Source: Aeribacillus composti
GTDB taxonomy: Bacteria; Bacillota; Bacilli; Bacillales; Aeribacillaceae
Assembly: GCF_007827555.1 (NCBI RefSeq)
Contig: NZ_VISS01000003.1
Coordinates: forward strand, 1-64,000
Direction: 5' to 3'
Length of the DNA: 64,000 bases
A program made the translations under genes and the position numbers. Of the stretch, positions 7,002 to 16,430 are shown one piece after another (position 1 is the first letter of the stretch; every line of letters begins with the position of its first letter). The notes under the pieces are model-generated. The model searched no databases, was not told the origin of the DNA, and saw only the letters and a program-made list of their open reading frames with translations.

Positions 7002-8003
7002 ATTTTTTTTCATAATGATTAAGGTGAAATCATCCCGCAATTGAAAACCTTGCATTTTCTCAAAATCTTTATAAATATTTTCTACTATTTGCTGAGCAGG
7101 CAAATGTAAATGAGCTCGGATGGCGCTCGTCACTGCAGCTCTATCAATAAATCCTTCCTTCGTTCTTGTTTCAGTTACTCCATCTGACAAAAGAATAATC
7201 ATATCGTTTTGGAAAAGATTTAATTCATATTGCTCATATTTCACTTGCCGGTCAACACCTAAAACAAGCCCTTTTGATTGAAGGTCATAAAAGTGATCCT
7301 CGCTGGCGCAATAATAAAAGCCCGGTTCATGTCCTGCAGATGCATATGTAATCTTATTCGTCCGAAAATCGTACTTACCAAAAAACATGGTAATAAACAT
7401 ATTGACATCGATGTTTTGTTCAACAACTCTATTTAAATTTTCTAATATGTAACTCGGATTTTGCCTTGATTCCAGGAGGCTGTCCATCGCATATTTAATC
7501 ATTGATATACACAATGCTGCAGGTATGCCTTTGCCTATGACATCCGCAATCGCAACGCTCATTGTGTTTTCATGTTCTGCAAACTGGTAATAATCTCCGT
7601 TCATAATTTTGGCAGGAACGCTGATGACCCCTATGTCCAATTCTTCGACTTTTGGAATATTTGTTTGCAGCAGTGCCTGCTGTACGTTTGCTGCAATTTC
7701 AATTTCGGATTTCAGCTCAAGCTGCCTGCCCCTCAAAAATTGATGTTCTTGATAAGCCAGACCATAACCAACCATTACCTCCAATAAAAAGTCAAAGGAA
7801 TCTAAAATCTTTTTTGGTATGTCTGGAAATAATTCTTTTAAAACTTTTAAATGGATGTTGATGATTTCCTCAGGCGGTATTTTATGTTCAATTGCTTTCC
7901 AACTGAAGCGCTGCCCTTCATATAAAGCTTGTTCGGTCAGTTCTTGAATGTAATTTGCTAACATCTCTTTATATTTCATTTGAATATCATCATCAAACGC
8001 CAT
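6996..8003 (-). CDS. rsbU: RsbU, RsbV-P phosphatase activated by RsbT
   Basis: The 335-residue protein has an N-terminal helical RsbT-binding domain (about 1-85) and a C-terminal SpoIIE-type PPM phosphatase domain (GDYYQF, SVAIADVIGKGIPAALCISM, LLSDGVTE). Environmental stress releases RsbT from the stressosome, RsbT binds RsbU, and RsbU dephosphorylates RsbV. The gene follows rsbT by 9 bp. Confidence 0.96.
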   Translation of the reverse strand: MAFDDDIQMKYKEMLANYIQELTEQALYEGQRFSWKAIEHKIPPEEIINIHLKVLKELFPDIPKKILDSFDFLLEVMVGYGLAYQEHQFLRGRQLELKSEIEIAANVQQALLQTNIPKVEELDIGVISVPAKIMNGDYYQFAEHENTMSVAIADVIGKGIPAALCISMIKYAMDSLLESRQNPSYILENLNRVVEQNIDVNMFITMFFGKYDFRTNKITYASAGHEPGFYYCASEDHFYDLQSKGLVLGVDRQVKYEQYELNLFQNDMIILLSDGVTETRTKEGFIDRAAVTSAIRAHLHLPAQQIVENIYKDFEKMQGFQLRDDFTLIIMKKNV

Positions 8004-8012
8004 AAAATCCTC

Positions 8013-8414
8013 CTAACGAAGCCATTTCACCACTTGTACAACGGTCCCTTCGCCTGTCTTTGAGTCGATATAAAATTCGTCCATTAAGCGCTTAACACCA
8101 GGCAATCCAGCCCCAAGTCCTCCTGACGTCGTAAATCCATCCTCCATTGCCTTGCGAATATCAGGAATTCCCGGCCCATGATCAGAGGCGGTAATTTTAA
8201 TTCCTTTTTTTTCTTTTTCTTCAATTTTGTCGATGTAAATTTTCCCACCATTTGCATAATGATAAATGTTCCTTGCTAATTCTGATATTGCGGTGGTAAT
8301 CCGGGCTTGGTCCACTGCGCCGAATCCAAGTTCTTTCGCAGCATGACGACCCAATTGGCGGGCAGCCACAATATCCCATTCGTTCATAATCATTACACAG
8401 GATTGGCCATCCAT
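8013..8414 (-). CDS. rsbT: RsbT, stressosome switch kinase
   Basis: A 133-residue GHKL serine/threonine kinase (N box TTAISELARNIYHYA, G1 DHGPGIPDI, G2 GGLGAGLPGVKRLMDEF). The start chosen is MDGQSCV, one base after the rsbS stop, which gives exactly the B. subtilis length; a longer frame to 8489 overlaps rsbS and is not needed. RsbT phosphorylates RsbR and RsbS and, once freed, activates RsbU. Confidence 0.95.
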   Translation of the reverse strand: MDGQSCVMIMNEWDIVAARQLGRHAAKELGFGAVDQARITTAISELARNIYHYANGGKIYIDKIEEKEKKGIKITASDHGPGIPDIRKAMEDGFTTSGGLGAGLPGVKRLMDEFYIDSKTGEGTVVQVVKWLR

Positions 8415-8415
8415 T

Positions 8416-8781
8416 CTAATCCTCCAGCTCCTTAAGCAATTCCAGCCCTTTTTCCAAGTCAAGCGCAGTATGAATATCTTCCAGTTCAATGCCTAATTCG
8501 ATCAGCGTAATAGCCACTGCAGGCTGAATACCTGTCAATACGACCGTCGCCCCCATTAACTTAGACATGTTGACACAGTCCCCTAAAATCTTGGCGATAA
8601 ATGAATCAATGACATCAACCGAAGTTAAATCAATGACAACACCTGTTGCTCCTGTTTCATGAATTTTCTTTAATAAATCTTCCTGAAATTGCATCGCTGT
8701 TTTGTCGTCCAGCTCCCACTGTATTGAAATTAATAGATTATTATACAGTTTTAAAATAGGTATTTTTGACGTTTTCATCAT
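8416..8781 (-). CDS. rsbS: RsbS, stressosome scaffold protein
   Basis: A 121-residue single STAS protein. The regulatory serine is in [14 protein letters not shown] (Ser60; Ser59 in B. subtilis). RsbS and RsbR form the stressosome that holds RsbT. The ATG overlaps the end of rsbRA by 4 bases. Confidence 0.96.
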   Translation of the reverse strand: MMKTSKIPILKLYNNLLISIQWELDDKTAMQFQEDLLKKIHETGATGVVIDLTSVDVIDSFIAKILGDCVNMSKLMGATVVLTGIQPAVAITLIELGIELEDIHTALDLEKGLELLKELED

Positions 8782-9611
8782 CTGCGTTCACCCATTGAAA
8801 CAATTTTTCGATTGGTCATTTCAAGCGCAGCTTCGATGCCTTTTTGAAGGGTATTTTTCGTCGTAATTTGACTTAAATCAATGCCTAGATTCACTATCGT
8901 TTGCGCAATTTCAGGGCGAATGCCGACAAGCAAGCTTTTTGCTCCTACAAGACGAACTGCTTCTGCAGCTTGTATAATGTGATGGGCTACCATCGTATCC
9001 ACAACAGGCACACCGGTTATATCAATCAGCACCACTTCAGAACGATATTTAACGACCCCTTTTAATAAATTTTCCATAATTCTTTTGGCACGGTCCGTAT
9101 CAATCGTTCCAATCAATGGCATAACAGTGATGCTATCAAAAACCGGAATCAACGGCGCAGACAATTCTTGCAGAGCCATTTTTTGGAGATTAATGGTTCT
9201 TTCATATGAAGAGGTATATTGCAGAAATACTTCCCGATTAACCGGTGAGGTAACTTTCTCTATCTCCGATAATAATTCAAGCGGATCACCCGGTATTTGT
9301 TTCTCAAGCAATTTAGCAAATAATATTTTTTCAAAAGTATGTAAGCATTGAGCAATTTTGTCCATTGGCCAGTCAAGCTGGACAATCCGTTTTGAAAATT
9401 CATGAATTTTTCTGGAAAATTCATCTTCTTTGTTTTTGCTCCATTCGATGAGAATATTCACATATTCTGCAGCAATTGCTTGATCAATTTGATCAGACTC
9501 AGCGGAAATTGATTGGGCATCAGCCTTGTTGAAGCGATCAATCCAATCCTTCATAATCTCGTCTCGATGCATTCGGATAAATTCAACTATTCCAGAAATT
9601 TTCAGTGACAT
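8778..9611 (-). CDS. rsbRA: RsbRA, stressosome sensor protein
   Basis: At 277 residues it has the RsbR layout: N-terminal non-haem globin-like sensory domain (about 1-145) and C-terminal STAS domain. Both threonines phosphorylated by RsbT are conserved: Thr172 ([11 protein letters not shown]) and Thr206 ([12 protein letters not shown]), matching Thr171 and Thr205 of B. subtilis. It is the first gene of the operon. A TATAAT-like -10 (9671-9676 on the minus strand) lies upstream but I see no convincing -35. Confidence 0.95.
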   Translation of the reverse strand: MSLKISGIVEFIRMHRDEIMKDWIDRFNKADAQSISAESDQIDQAIAAEYVNILIEWSKNKEDEFSRKIHEFSKRIVQLDWPMDKIAQCLHTFEKILFAKLLEKQIPGDPLELLSEIEKVTSPVNREVFLQYTSSYERTINLQKMALQELSAPLIPVFDSITVMPLIGTIDTDRAKRIMENLLKGVVKYRSEVVLIDITGVPVVDTMVAHHIIQAAEAVRLVGAKSLLVGIRPEIAQTIVNLGIDLSQITTKNTLQKGIEAALEMTNRKIVSMGERR

Positions 9612-9988
9612 GTTGCATGTCTCCTTTCAAAAACTTTGCCTTTTCAACTTTTATAGAAAAATAAAAAAAAATTATAGATATGTTCCCGTTTTTATCATTT
9701 TTCTTCCACAATATCTGCTAAGCTGTCGCATTCATTGCTTACAGCTATTTTATAAAGGGAACGCGGCAAATCTTCCTTTCGCTTCTCGACTATGGAAGAT
9801 GCTGTTTTTAAATGCTTCGTCGTTTAAAAAAGCGAATGCAGCTTGTCAGCACGTCTGTTCATTTTTGCGCAAAAATCAAAAATACCACAGTTTCGCAACT
9901 GTGGACATTTTTTCAATCTTATTTATCTTAAACATTCTACCTGCAGGCAGTCCTTTTGAAAAGATCGTTGAAATATACGTAAAAAATA
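9612..9988. other. Intergenic region rsbRA-ndoA
   Basis: This 377-bp stretch holds the ndoA terminator (9871-9912) and the upstream region of rsbRA. A plus-strand open frame crosses it but is antisense to rsbRA at one end and has no ribosome site. I see no other gene. Confidence 0.6.
9871..9912 (-). terminator. Terminator after ndoA
   Basis: An 8-bp stem CCACAGTT/AACTGTGG (9885-9892 and 9897-9904) around a 4-base loop, with a T-rich run on the minus-strand side (9871-9883) and also on the other side, so it may work in both directions. Confidence 0.75.
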
Positions 9989-10339
9989 TTAGAAATCGAT
10001 CAGCCCTAAACTGATTTGTAAGGCATCGTCCACTTTATCCATCATTTCATCATCAAGATGGGTAATTTTATCCGTTAACCGTTGTTTATCAATCGTTCTA
10101 ATCTGCTCAAGCAAAATGACCGAATCCCGTTCAAATCCATATTTTTTCGCATCAATTTCAACATGAGTCGGCAATTTTGCTTTTTGAATTTGTGCTGTAA
10201 TAGCGGCTACGATCACCGTTGGACTAAAACGATTCCCTATATCATTTTGGATAATTAAAACTGGACGAACGCCGCCTTGCTCTGAACCAACTACAGGGGA
10301 TAAATCAGCAAAATAAACGTCGCCGCGTTTAACAATCAA
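9989..10339 (-). CDS. ndoA: EndoA (MazF-type) mRNA interferase toxin
   Basis: The 116-residue product is a PemK/MazF-like toxin ([33 protein letters not shown] at the N terminus). B. subtilis EndoA, also 116 residues and also using a TTG start, cuts RNA at UACAU. It is the second gene of the toxin-antitoxin pair, 4 bp after the antitoxin gene, and sits just upstream of rsbRA as in B. subtilis. Confidence 0.96.
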   Translation of the reverse strand: MIVKRGDVYFADLSPVVGSEQGGVRPVLIIQNDIGNRFSPTVIVAAITAQIQKAKLPTHVEIDAKKYGFERDSVILLEQIRTIDKQRLTDKITHLDDEMMDKVDDALQISLGLIDF

Positions 10340-10343
10340 AAGA

Positions 10344-10625
10344 TTACCCCCCGCTAACTAAGCGTTCAACGGTGTGTTCAGCCTCATACTCTGCCAGAAA
10401 AGCCTCCGATGCAATATTTAGATTGATCTTCGCCATTTCCATATAACCGCGTCTCATTGACTCCCGAATTTGGCGTTTTTTACGCTCTCTCAAATACATT
10501 TTCATTGCTTGATAAATAAATTCACTTCTGTTTCCGTTTTCCTGTTTCACGATTCCATCTAATTCAGAAACAAGTGCTTGTGGCAATCGAACAATAATTT
10601 CCGTTGTTGAGCTGGATTCAGACAC
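10344..10625 (-). CDS. ndoAI: EndoAI antitoxin (MazE-like, RHH type)
   Basis: The 93-residue protein has an N-terminal ribbon-helix-helix ([37 protein letters not shown]) and a C-terminal toxin-binding tail ending [12 protein letters not shown], which is the B. subtilis ending. I use GTG (SESS...) as the start, giving the B. subtilis length with a GGAGGTG 8 bases upstream; a TTG one codon earlier is possible. It neutralises EndoA. Confidence 0.94.
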   Translation of the reverse strand: MSESSSTTEIIVRLPQALVSELDGIVKQENGNRSEFIYQAMKMYLRERKKRQIRESMRRGYMEMAKINLNIASEAFLAEYEAEHTVERLVSGG

Positions 10626-10772
10626 CAAAATACACCTCCACCGTTCCTACAAAGCCGAAATCATTTTATTCCAATATTAATATTAACATTTATATTCGTT
10701 GAAGCAAAGCCATTTTTCAAATAATTTCTTCAATATTATCGGCATTGATATGAATATTTTATTCAAGTTTCT

Positions 10773-11927
10773 TCATTTTTCAGTAAGCAGAGGATTTCTT
10801 ACGTTTGTTTTGCCTCCATTTCTTATATAAATCCGAGGAACCCGCCAATTGATCATGCATGGAATTTCATAATTAATCGTTTCCAGCCGTTTGGCCACTT
10901 CATCAACTGAAATCATGTCATTGCCTTGTGAACCGATAAGTGTCACTTTTGTCCCGACAGGTTTTTTTTCCGGAAGCTTAATCATCAGTTGATCCATGCA
11001 AATGCGCCCGATAATAGGAACGCGCCTTCCATCGACAAGAACTTCCGAACCAGTCAATTTTCGAATCCATCCATCAGCATAACCGATTGGAACCGTACCA
11101 ATCCATTCCTCCTCTTTCGCTGCGTATGTTGCTCCGTAACTTACTTTTTCCCCTTTTTTTATTTTTTTAATATGAACAATCTTTGAGTGTAAAGAAAAGG
11201 CTTCATATAACGGAAAAGGCAGCGTGCTTTTGATAAATTCCGATGGCGCCAAACCATACATGGAAATGCCAAAGCGAACCGCATTAAAAGTTTTTGTTGG
11301 AAAGCGAAGAGTCGCAGCACTGTTAGCACAATGAATAATCAAACCGTCTGTATCCACGATTTGCAATAATTCCAGGAAACGTTCATATTGCTGTTCAAAA
11401 TATGCTGTATCGTGTTCGTCTGCTGTGGCAAAATGAGTGAATATACCTTCTAATCGACATAACTGCTGTCCCTTTATGAGCGAAATGGCTTGTTCGAGTT
11501 CTTTTTTATCTCTTATTCCGATCCGTCCCATACCTGTGTCTAATTTCAAGTGGATGTTGACTGATGTTTTCCCTAAATATTTCCCAGCACTTTCCAGCCA
11601 TTCAGCTGAATAGGCAGTCACACTTATCCCATTTTCTCCTGCAACTGTAACATCTTCTGGTCTTACCGCTCCTAAAACGAGGATAGGGGCCTTTATTCCT
11701 GCTTGTCTCAATTTCAATGCTTCATCTAGAAAAGCGACTGCTAATTTAGCAGCACCTGCTGACAATGCTGCTTGGGCAACTTCCACATCTCCATGACCAT
11801 AAGCATTAGCTTTCACAACAGCAATAATTTCAGTTTCATTCGGCAAATGTTCCTTTAATCCATGAATGTTCGCTTCAATATGATCTAAATTAATTTCTGC
11901 CCATGTATCTCGGAAATAGTTCTGCAT
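10773..11927 (-). CDS. alr: Alanine racemase
   Basis: The 384-residue PLP enzyme converts L-Ala to D-Ala for peptidoglycan. The PLP-binding lysine is Lys39 in AVVKANAYGHG, and the second catalytic tyrosine is in the KVSYGATY segment of the C-terminal domain. It is followed by the ndoAI-ndoA pair, an order found in many Bacillaceae. ddl and murF, which use D-Ala, are encoded 7-9 kb away. Confidence 0.97.
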   Translation of the reverse strand: MQNYFRDTWAEINLDHIEANIHGLKEHLPNETEIIAVVKANAYGHGDVEVAQAALSAGAAKLAVAFLDEALKLRQAGIKAPILVLGAVRPEDVTVAGENGISVTAYSAEWLESAGKYLGKTSVNIHLKLDTGMGRIGIRDKKELEQAISLIKGQQLCRLEGIFTHFATADEHDTAYFEQQYERFLELLQIVDTDGLIIHCANSAATLRFPTKTFNAVRFGISMYGLAPSEFIKSTLPFPLYEAFSLHSKIVHIKKIKKGEKVSYGATYAAKEEEWIGTVPIGYADGWIRKLTGSEVLVDGRRVPIIGRICMDQLMIKLPEKKPVGTKVTLIGSQGNDMISVDEVAKRLETINYEIPCMINWRVPRIYIRNGGKTNVRNPLLTEK

Positions 11928-11996
11928 CTTAATTTCATCTCCAACGATATCGTTTTGTTTATTTTATATCACTGTTTCTTTTTAAACAATAGTACA

Positions 11997-12031
11997 TAAA
12001 AAAGGCGGCAGAAGATCGTTTCTTTTGCCGC
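11997..12031 (-). terminator. Terminator of ydcC
   Basis: On the minus strand GCGGCA (12026-12031) pairs with TGCCGC (12005-12010) and is followed by a run of Ts, 10 bp after the ydcC stop. Confidence 0.65.
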
Positions 12032-12040
12032 TCAATTTTA

Positions 12041-13057
12041 CTACTTCCCTGATTGGCTTTGTACAGAACGAGCAACTGCAATCATTTCTTCTTGCGTCAG
12101 TTCGTTTGAAGCGAGCATATAATCCACACCATTATATGTCCATGTTAAAGAATTGTCGGTCAGCGCTCCAACTGCAAACCCTAAGTCGACCAGCTCTCCG
12201 CTGACAAATTCTGAAGAGGTAACTGGTGAAACTTCCGCAAGCTCCTCAATAAGAGTAAATGATTTTTCGCCTCCGTAAGTTAATACTACTCGTTTTCCGC
12301 TATCTGTATTCAGCTCTTTTTCTTGGACGAGATCGACACCTTCCGGCAAGTCTTCCTTAAGCGGATAAAGAACAGCAAATTGTTTGTTCGCTGATTGAGC
12401 CAAAACAGGAATATCCACTTGGGCATTGGACATCGTTTTTTCTATTTCAAAGGCATTTTTATCAAATTTTGGATTCGATTCAAAATTGGAAAATTCAACA
12501 GAAACAAGCGCATTCCGATCAACATCCATCACTTTCACATATGAAGGTGTCAAATTTTTCTTATGAAATGCAATTTTTTGGTATGGGAGCATTTGATTGT
12601 TTTGATAATTGGTTTTTGTTTCAAATACATAGTTCTTTTCCCCGACTTCAAATTTCGCTTCTTTATCCTTCAATATATCTTGGACAAGCGATTCATACAG
12701 GTAAGCTTGACTCGAATTTTGCGGCCAATTGCTTTGGAAACGGAAGCTTTTGTTCAAAGCAGGAGTCAGAACAAATACCCCATCATCATTTCTTAAAATA
12801 ATCTGGCTTTGATCCCTGTCATCATTTTTTAATAGCACTCGATAATAATGGGGCTTTTTGTGCCAAATTTCCACTTCATACACATGCGGCTCTTCCGCTG
12901 TTTTGATCGTCATTTTGGCGTTCACCTTATAGCCTTTTAATTCTTCAATTTTTTTGTTCAATGCACTTGAAACGTCTTCTTTTGATTTTACGCCACATGC
13001 AGATATTAATCCCACAAAAAGCAGACAGACAATCACGAGCTTTACGCCTCTCGTCAA
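12041..13057 (-). CDS. ydcC: YdcC, LolA-fold sporulation lipoprotein
   Basis: The product has a signal peptide ending in a lipobox (LISAC; the Cys would be lipidated) and an outer-membrane-lipoprotein-sorting-like fold (repeated strands such as YRVLLKNDDRDQSQIILRNDDGVFVLTPALNKSF). B. subtilis ydcC is a sigma-E gene at the same position between acpS and alr. I chose the TTG at 13057 (MTRGVKLVIVC), because AAAGGGG lies 9 bases before it; a GTG at 13090 extends the frame but has no ribosome site. The biochemical function is unknown. Confidence 0.85.
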   Translation of the reverse strand: MTRGVKLVIVCLLFVGLISACGVKSKEDVSSALNKKIEELKGYKVNAKMTIKTAEEPHVYEVEIWHKKPHYYRVLLKNDDRDQSQIILRNDDGVFVLTPALNKSFRFQSNWPQNSSQAYLYESLVQDILKDKEAKFEVGEKNYVFETKTNYQNNQMLPYQKIAFHKKNLTPSYVKVMDVDRNALVSVEFSNFESNPKFDKNAFEIEKTMSNAQVDIPVLAQSANKQFAVLYPLKEDLPEGVDLVQEKELNTDSGKRVVLTYGGEKSFTLIEELAEVSPVTSSEFVSGELVDLGFAVGALTDNSLTWTYNGVDYMLASNELTQEEMIAVARSVQSQSGK

Positions 13058-13180
13058 ATTTTTCAACCCCTTTGCCTCAATTAGCGTCACTAGGAAGTTT
13101 TGAAGAGTCAGTGAACAATTTCTGACTTGTCTCCCCTACCGCATTACAACTATATGAGGCAAGGTCAGCAAATATGCAGA

Positions 13181-13543
13181 CTAGCTTGACAGGCTTTCAA
13201 TGATTACTTGTGCAGCAGCAAAATTTTTTGAATGAGTGATTGTCACAAACACCCGGTCTGATGTAATATTTTGCACAATGATCGGTTTCCCTTTTTCATC
13301 ATGTAAAATTTCAATATCTAAAAAGCCCACTGTCTTTCCGATTCCTGTCCCTAATGCTTTGCTAAATGCTTCTTTAGCGGCAAATCTGCCTGCCAAAAAC
13401 TCCAATTGTCTTGAATCCCGCAATTTATTAAAGATTTCCTTTTCGCGAAACGATAAGATTCTGTCAATAATGTTGGATCTCCGCTCCATAATATCTTTCA
13501 TCCTGTCCATTTCAACGATATCAAGTCCAATCCCAACGATCAC
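13181..13543 (-). CDS. acpS: Holo-acyl-carrier-protein synthase
   Basis: The 120-residue product transfers 4'-phosphopantetheine from CoA to apo-ACP. Signature segments are GIGLDIVEMDRM (metal-binding Asp) and GRFAAKEAFSKALGTGIG (the second acidic ligand, Glu, and Lys). It probably uses a GTG start. The position upstream of ydcC is conserved with B. subtilis. Confidence 0.96.
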   Translation of the reverse strand: MIVGIGLDIVEMDRMKDIMERRSNIIDRILSFREKEIFNKLRDSRQLEFLAGRFAAKEAFSKALGTGIGKTVGFLDIEILHDEKGKPIIVQNITSDRVFVTITHSKNFAAAQVIIESLSS

Positions 13544-13640
13544 ACCATCACATCCCTTTAATTTTCTACTGTACTATTTATAAATTGAAAATCATACAAA
13601 TGATTATAGAATACTTGTCCTGTTGAAAAGGAGAATTCAC

Positions 13641-14357
13641 ATGTTTCGCAGAACAGAAAGCCTTCACACTTTTATTCGCCTTTATCCTGCTGTCACGATC
13701 ATAAGCTGCATACATGTTGTGTTATGGATTATGATGAAACTTTCTTTCCCAATTTTTACGCTTCTATTTTCTTTTTTAACCGGATACAATGCAGGGGTTC
13801 ATTCAGGGGAATGGTGGCGGCTCATTACACCAATTTTTTTGCATACTAGCTTTTCCCATCTTTTGTTTAATACAATCACACTTATTATTTTTGCCCCGCC
13901 GCTGGAACGAATGGTAAAGTCAATTTATTTTCTGGTCATTTACAGTGCATCAGGCATTATAGCCAACATTGCAACCTATTTGATCATGCCAATGGATTAT
14001 TCTCATGCAGGAGCTTCAGGGGCGATTTTTGGCATTTTGGGCACGTACATGTTCATCTGTTTTTTCCGAAAGGAATATATGGATCAAAAAAACTCTCAAA
14101 TGATCTTAACGGTTACAGCCATAGCTCTCGTACTGTCCTTTATTGATGCCCATATCAATGTAGTTGCACATGTAACAGGACTTCTGGCTGGATTTTTGCT
14201 AGGTAAAGTGTTTGTCCGCAAAAAACCAAGCTTCATTCATTATACGTATTATCATCAACCGGTTCGGCAGGAAGGAATGAAATTATTTTTCAAAAAATGG
14301 TCGATATGGATTTTTGTTTTCGTTTTTATACTTGCGGCTATTTTATATGTGTTGTAA
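13641..14357 (+). CDS. ydcA: Rhomboid-family intramembrane serine protease YdcA
   Basis: The 238-residue integral membrane protein has six or so hydrophobic segments and the rhomboid catalytic pair: Ser in GASGAIFGILG and His in VAHVTGLLAG. HTSFSHLLFN supplies the conserved loop histidine/asparagine. ATG at 13641 is used because AAAAGGAG stands 7 bases before it; the frame could open further at a TTG that overlaps this site. The substrate is unknown. It is convergent with ydbT. Confidence 0.9.
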   Translation: MFRRTESLHTFIRLYPAVTIISCIHVVLWIMMKLSFPIFTLLFSFLTGYNAGVHSGEWWRLITPIFLHTSFSHLLFNTITLIIFAPPLERMVKSIYFLVIYSASGIIANIATYLIMPMDYSHAGASGAIFGILGTYMFICFFRKEYMDQKNSQMILTVTAIALVLSFIDAHINVVAHVTGLLAGFLLGKVFVRKKPSFIHYTYYHQPVRQEGMKLFFKKWSIWIFVFVFILAAILYVL

Positions 14358-14397
14358 AAATTTAAATCACTCCCATCCACATGAGAGATGGGAGCTT

Positions 14398-15825
14398 CTA
14401 AACTTGTCCTTCACTTCTTCTTGAAAACCATTTATAAATTCCCATTCCGTCCTTTTCCTCGAGGTTTTTAACAGCAAAAAAGCTTCCAGTAGACTTGGAA
14501 ATAATACTGCACTGAACAGAAGTCAGATCTTTTTGTCTCTGAAAATAGGATTGTTTCAATTCCAATGATTGAATCCGCTTTTTTTCGAAAAAGACGGTTG
14601 TCTTATTCAACACGCGGAAAGACAGCGTCAATTCTTTTCCATTTAAATACCAACCTGTATCTTTATATTGAAAATATCCGAGCACCAGTGCAAAAGGAAT
14701 GAGAATAAGTGATAAGTAGCCCCATGGTTTAAAAAACAAGCATAAAGGGACGGCTATGAGAAGTGATAAAATCAGCATACGGAGCAAAAATCTGGACAGC
14801 GCACGCCGCGGAACCGGGTGCAGTGTCTCGTTTATCGTCAAATGAAAAAAGCTTTCAACCTTTTCTTTAACTTGTTTCTTCCGAATTAACGGAAACAAAA
14901 TGGTCTCGACATCCTTGTCACTTCCGCCTCCCGCCGATTCAATATGTACAGTTGCATATCCAAAAGGCTGGCGCAGCCAATTTTCTGTTACTTTAATTGC
15001 TTGAATACGATCTATTGGTATAGAAATCTGTTTTTTTTCAAAAATGCCACTTGAAATAATAATCTGTCCGGCTTCTTCTCGAACTGTAAAATCTCCGTAC
15101 TGGAGTAAAACCCCGATAAAGCTTATAATCCACGCAATGATCAAACCAATCAAACATAAGATGACAATCATCGTCACACTTGCATGGACAATCCATTCCA
15201 GCTTGTCAAATATTTTTTCGTACGGAATAATTTCATCAAATTGGCTTAAAAAGGCTACGATTGACAGAGCAACCCCTAAGCCGCTTGAAGTTGCTGCAGT
15301 AATAAGCAGTTCGTTAAAGCTTATTTTGTAAAGAACCCTTCCTTCTTCCAGTTTGTCTTGCTCTGCTTCTCCTTGTGCTATTTGTCTTTTTTGCTCCTTG
15401 ATGATTGTCCGAATCTGTTCTGCCTCTTCTTTCCGTATGGCGCTAAGTTCAACCTCTGCTTCGCCCATGCCGCCCGCTGTTTCGATTTCAAGCTTCACTA
15501 CACCGAAGAGGCGCTGGATGAAACCGGCGGTTACATTTATGGATTGAATTCTTTCAATCGGTATATATCGATTTTTTTTTAAAAAAACGCCCTGCTCAAC
15601 ACGAAATTCATTTTCTTCAATGCGATAAGTAAATTTCAACCAATTTAACACACTGGAAATGATCGTGAGTATAAGTGCTAGAATCGTTCCGATCAATAAA
15701 AACGACCGGATGTTTCCTATGTTTGTGACAAACAAGAAAATATTCGTTACTATAATTTCTTTAATCGCCTTCGCAATTTTCACTAAAACAGCTACGGGAT
15801 GCAATCTTTTCTGATCATACATCAT
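14398..15825 (-). CDS. ydbT: YdbT, bacterial PH-domain membrane protein
   Basis: The 475-residue protein contains several membrane helices and three bPH2 (DUF304) domains, each with an 'ERIQSI/DRIQAI/KRIQSL' core (residues roughly 95, 275 and 415). It overlaps ydbS by 11 bases, so the two are a coupled pair. In B. subtilis YdbS-YdbT are linked to resistance to the linear bacteriocin amylocyclicin. Function beyond that is not known. Confidence 0.9.
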   Translation of the reverse strand: MMYDQKRLHPVAVLVKIAKAIKEIIVTNIFLFVTNIGNIRSFLLIGTILALILTIISSVLNWLKFTYRIEENEFRVEQGVFLKKNRYIPIERIQSINVTAGFIQRLFGVVKLEIETAGGMGEAEVELSAIRKEEAEQIRTIIKEQKRQIAQGEAEQDKLEEGRVLYKISFNELLITAATSSGLGVALSIVAFLSQFDEIIPYEKIFDKLEWIVHASVTMIVILCLIGLIIAWIISFIGVLLQYGDFTVREEAGQIIISSGIFEKKQISIPIDRIQAIKVTENWLRQPFGYATVHIESAGGGSDKDVETILFPLIRKKQVKEKVESFFHLTINETLHPVPRRALSRFLLRMLILSLLIAVPLCLFFKPWGYLSLILIPFALVLGYFQYKDTGWYLNGKELTLSFRVLNKTTVFFEKKRIQSLELKQSYFQRQKDLTSVQCSIISKSTGSFFAVKNLEEKDGMGIYKWFSRRSEGQV

Positions 15826-16294
15826 CCTTCGCCTCCCGTGCCAATTTCGAGATATAATCGCGAAGCTGATCCGCTTCTTCCATTTCCAGGGCAGGAATCT
15901 CGTGAACCGTTGCTGCAGTGGAAATAGTTACAGTCGCCAAGTTATATTTTCTTAAAATCGGTCCTTGTGAGGTATCTACATGCTGAACTCTCACCATTGG
16001 AACAAGCACACGGGTAACTGTAAACAATCCATGCTGCAAATCCAGTTCATTCTCATGAACTTCATATCGCCATATTTTCAACCGAATATTTGGAAAAATG
16101 AAAATGGAACAAATAGAAGACACCAACCAAATAATTGCCAATATAGGAATAATCCATTTCGGCCAGTTGAAAAAAAATATCAATAAGGATATGCCTATGA
16201 TCACCAGCAACTCAACGATGCTCCAAATAGCCGCAGTGATCTTCCATACAGTAACAGCTTTAGGACTAATGCGATTTTGTGGTTCGCGCCGCAA
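15815..16294 (-). CDS. ydbS: YdbS, bacterial PH-domain membrane protein
   Basis: The 159-residue product has two close hydrophobic segments (about 20-65) followed by one bPH2 domain (NELDLQHGLFTVTRVLVPMVRVQHVD). It is the upstream partner of ydbT with an 11-base overlap. Confidence 0.9.
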   Translation of the reverse strand: MRREPQNRISPKAVTVWKITAAIWSIVELLVIIGISLLIFFFNWPKWIIPILAIIWLVSSICSIFIFPNIRLKIWRYEVHENELDLQHGLFTVTRVLVPMVRVQHVDTSQGPILRKYNLATVTISTAATVHEIPALEMEEADQLRDYISKLAREAKDDV

Positions 16295-16361
16295 GTTTTT
16301 CCCTCCCTTGTCTCCTTCTGTAAAAAATTACGTTTCATTTAGGCAAAAAGTTTCAAATATA

Positions 16362-16400
16362 TAAAAAGGAGGCAGCTCCAAGTTTTGGAATGCCTCTTTT
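16362..16400 (-). terminator. Terminator of cshA
   Basis: On the minus strand GAGGCA (16391-16396) pairs with TGCCTC (16369-16374), with an inner TTCCA/TGGA helix, followed by a T-run; it lies 31 bp after the cshA stop. Confidence 0.7.
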
Positions 16401-16430
16401 TCCATGTCTGATTATTCTTTTTCATTCCAA

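Noticed and set aside
9526-10014. 162-codon plus-strand open frame
   Set aside because: It overlaps rsbRA antisense and crosses the ndoA terminator; no ribosome site or recognisable motif.
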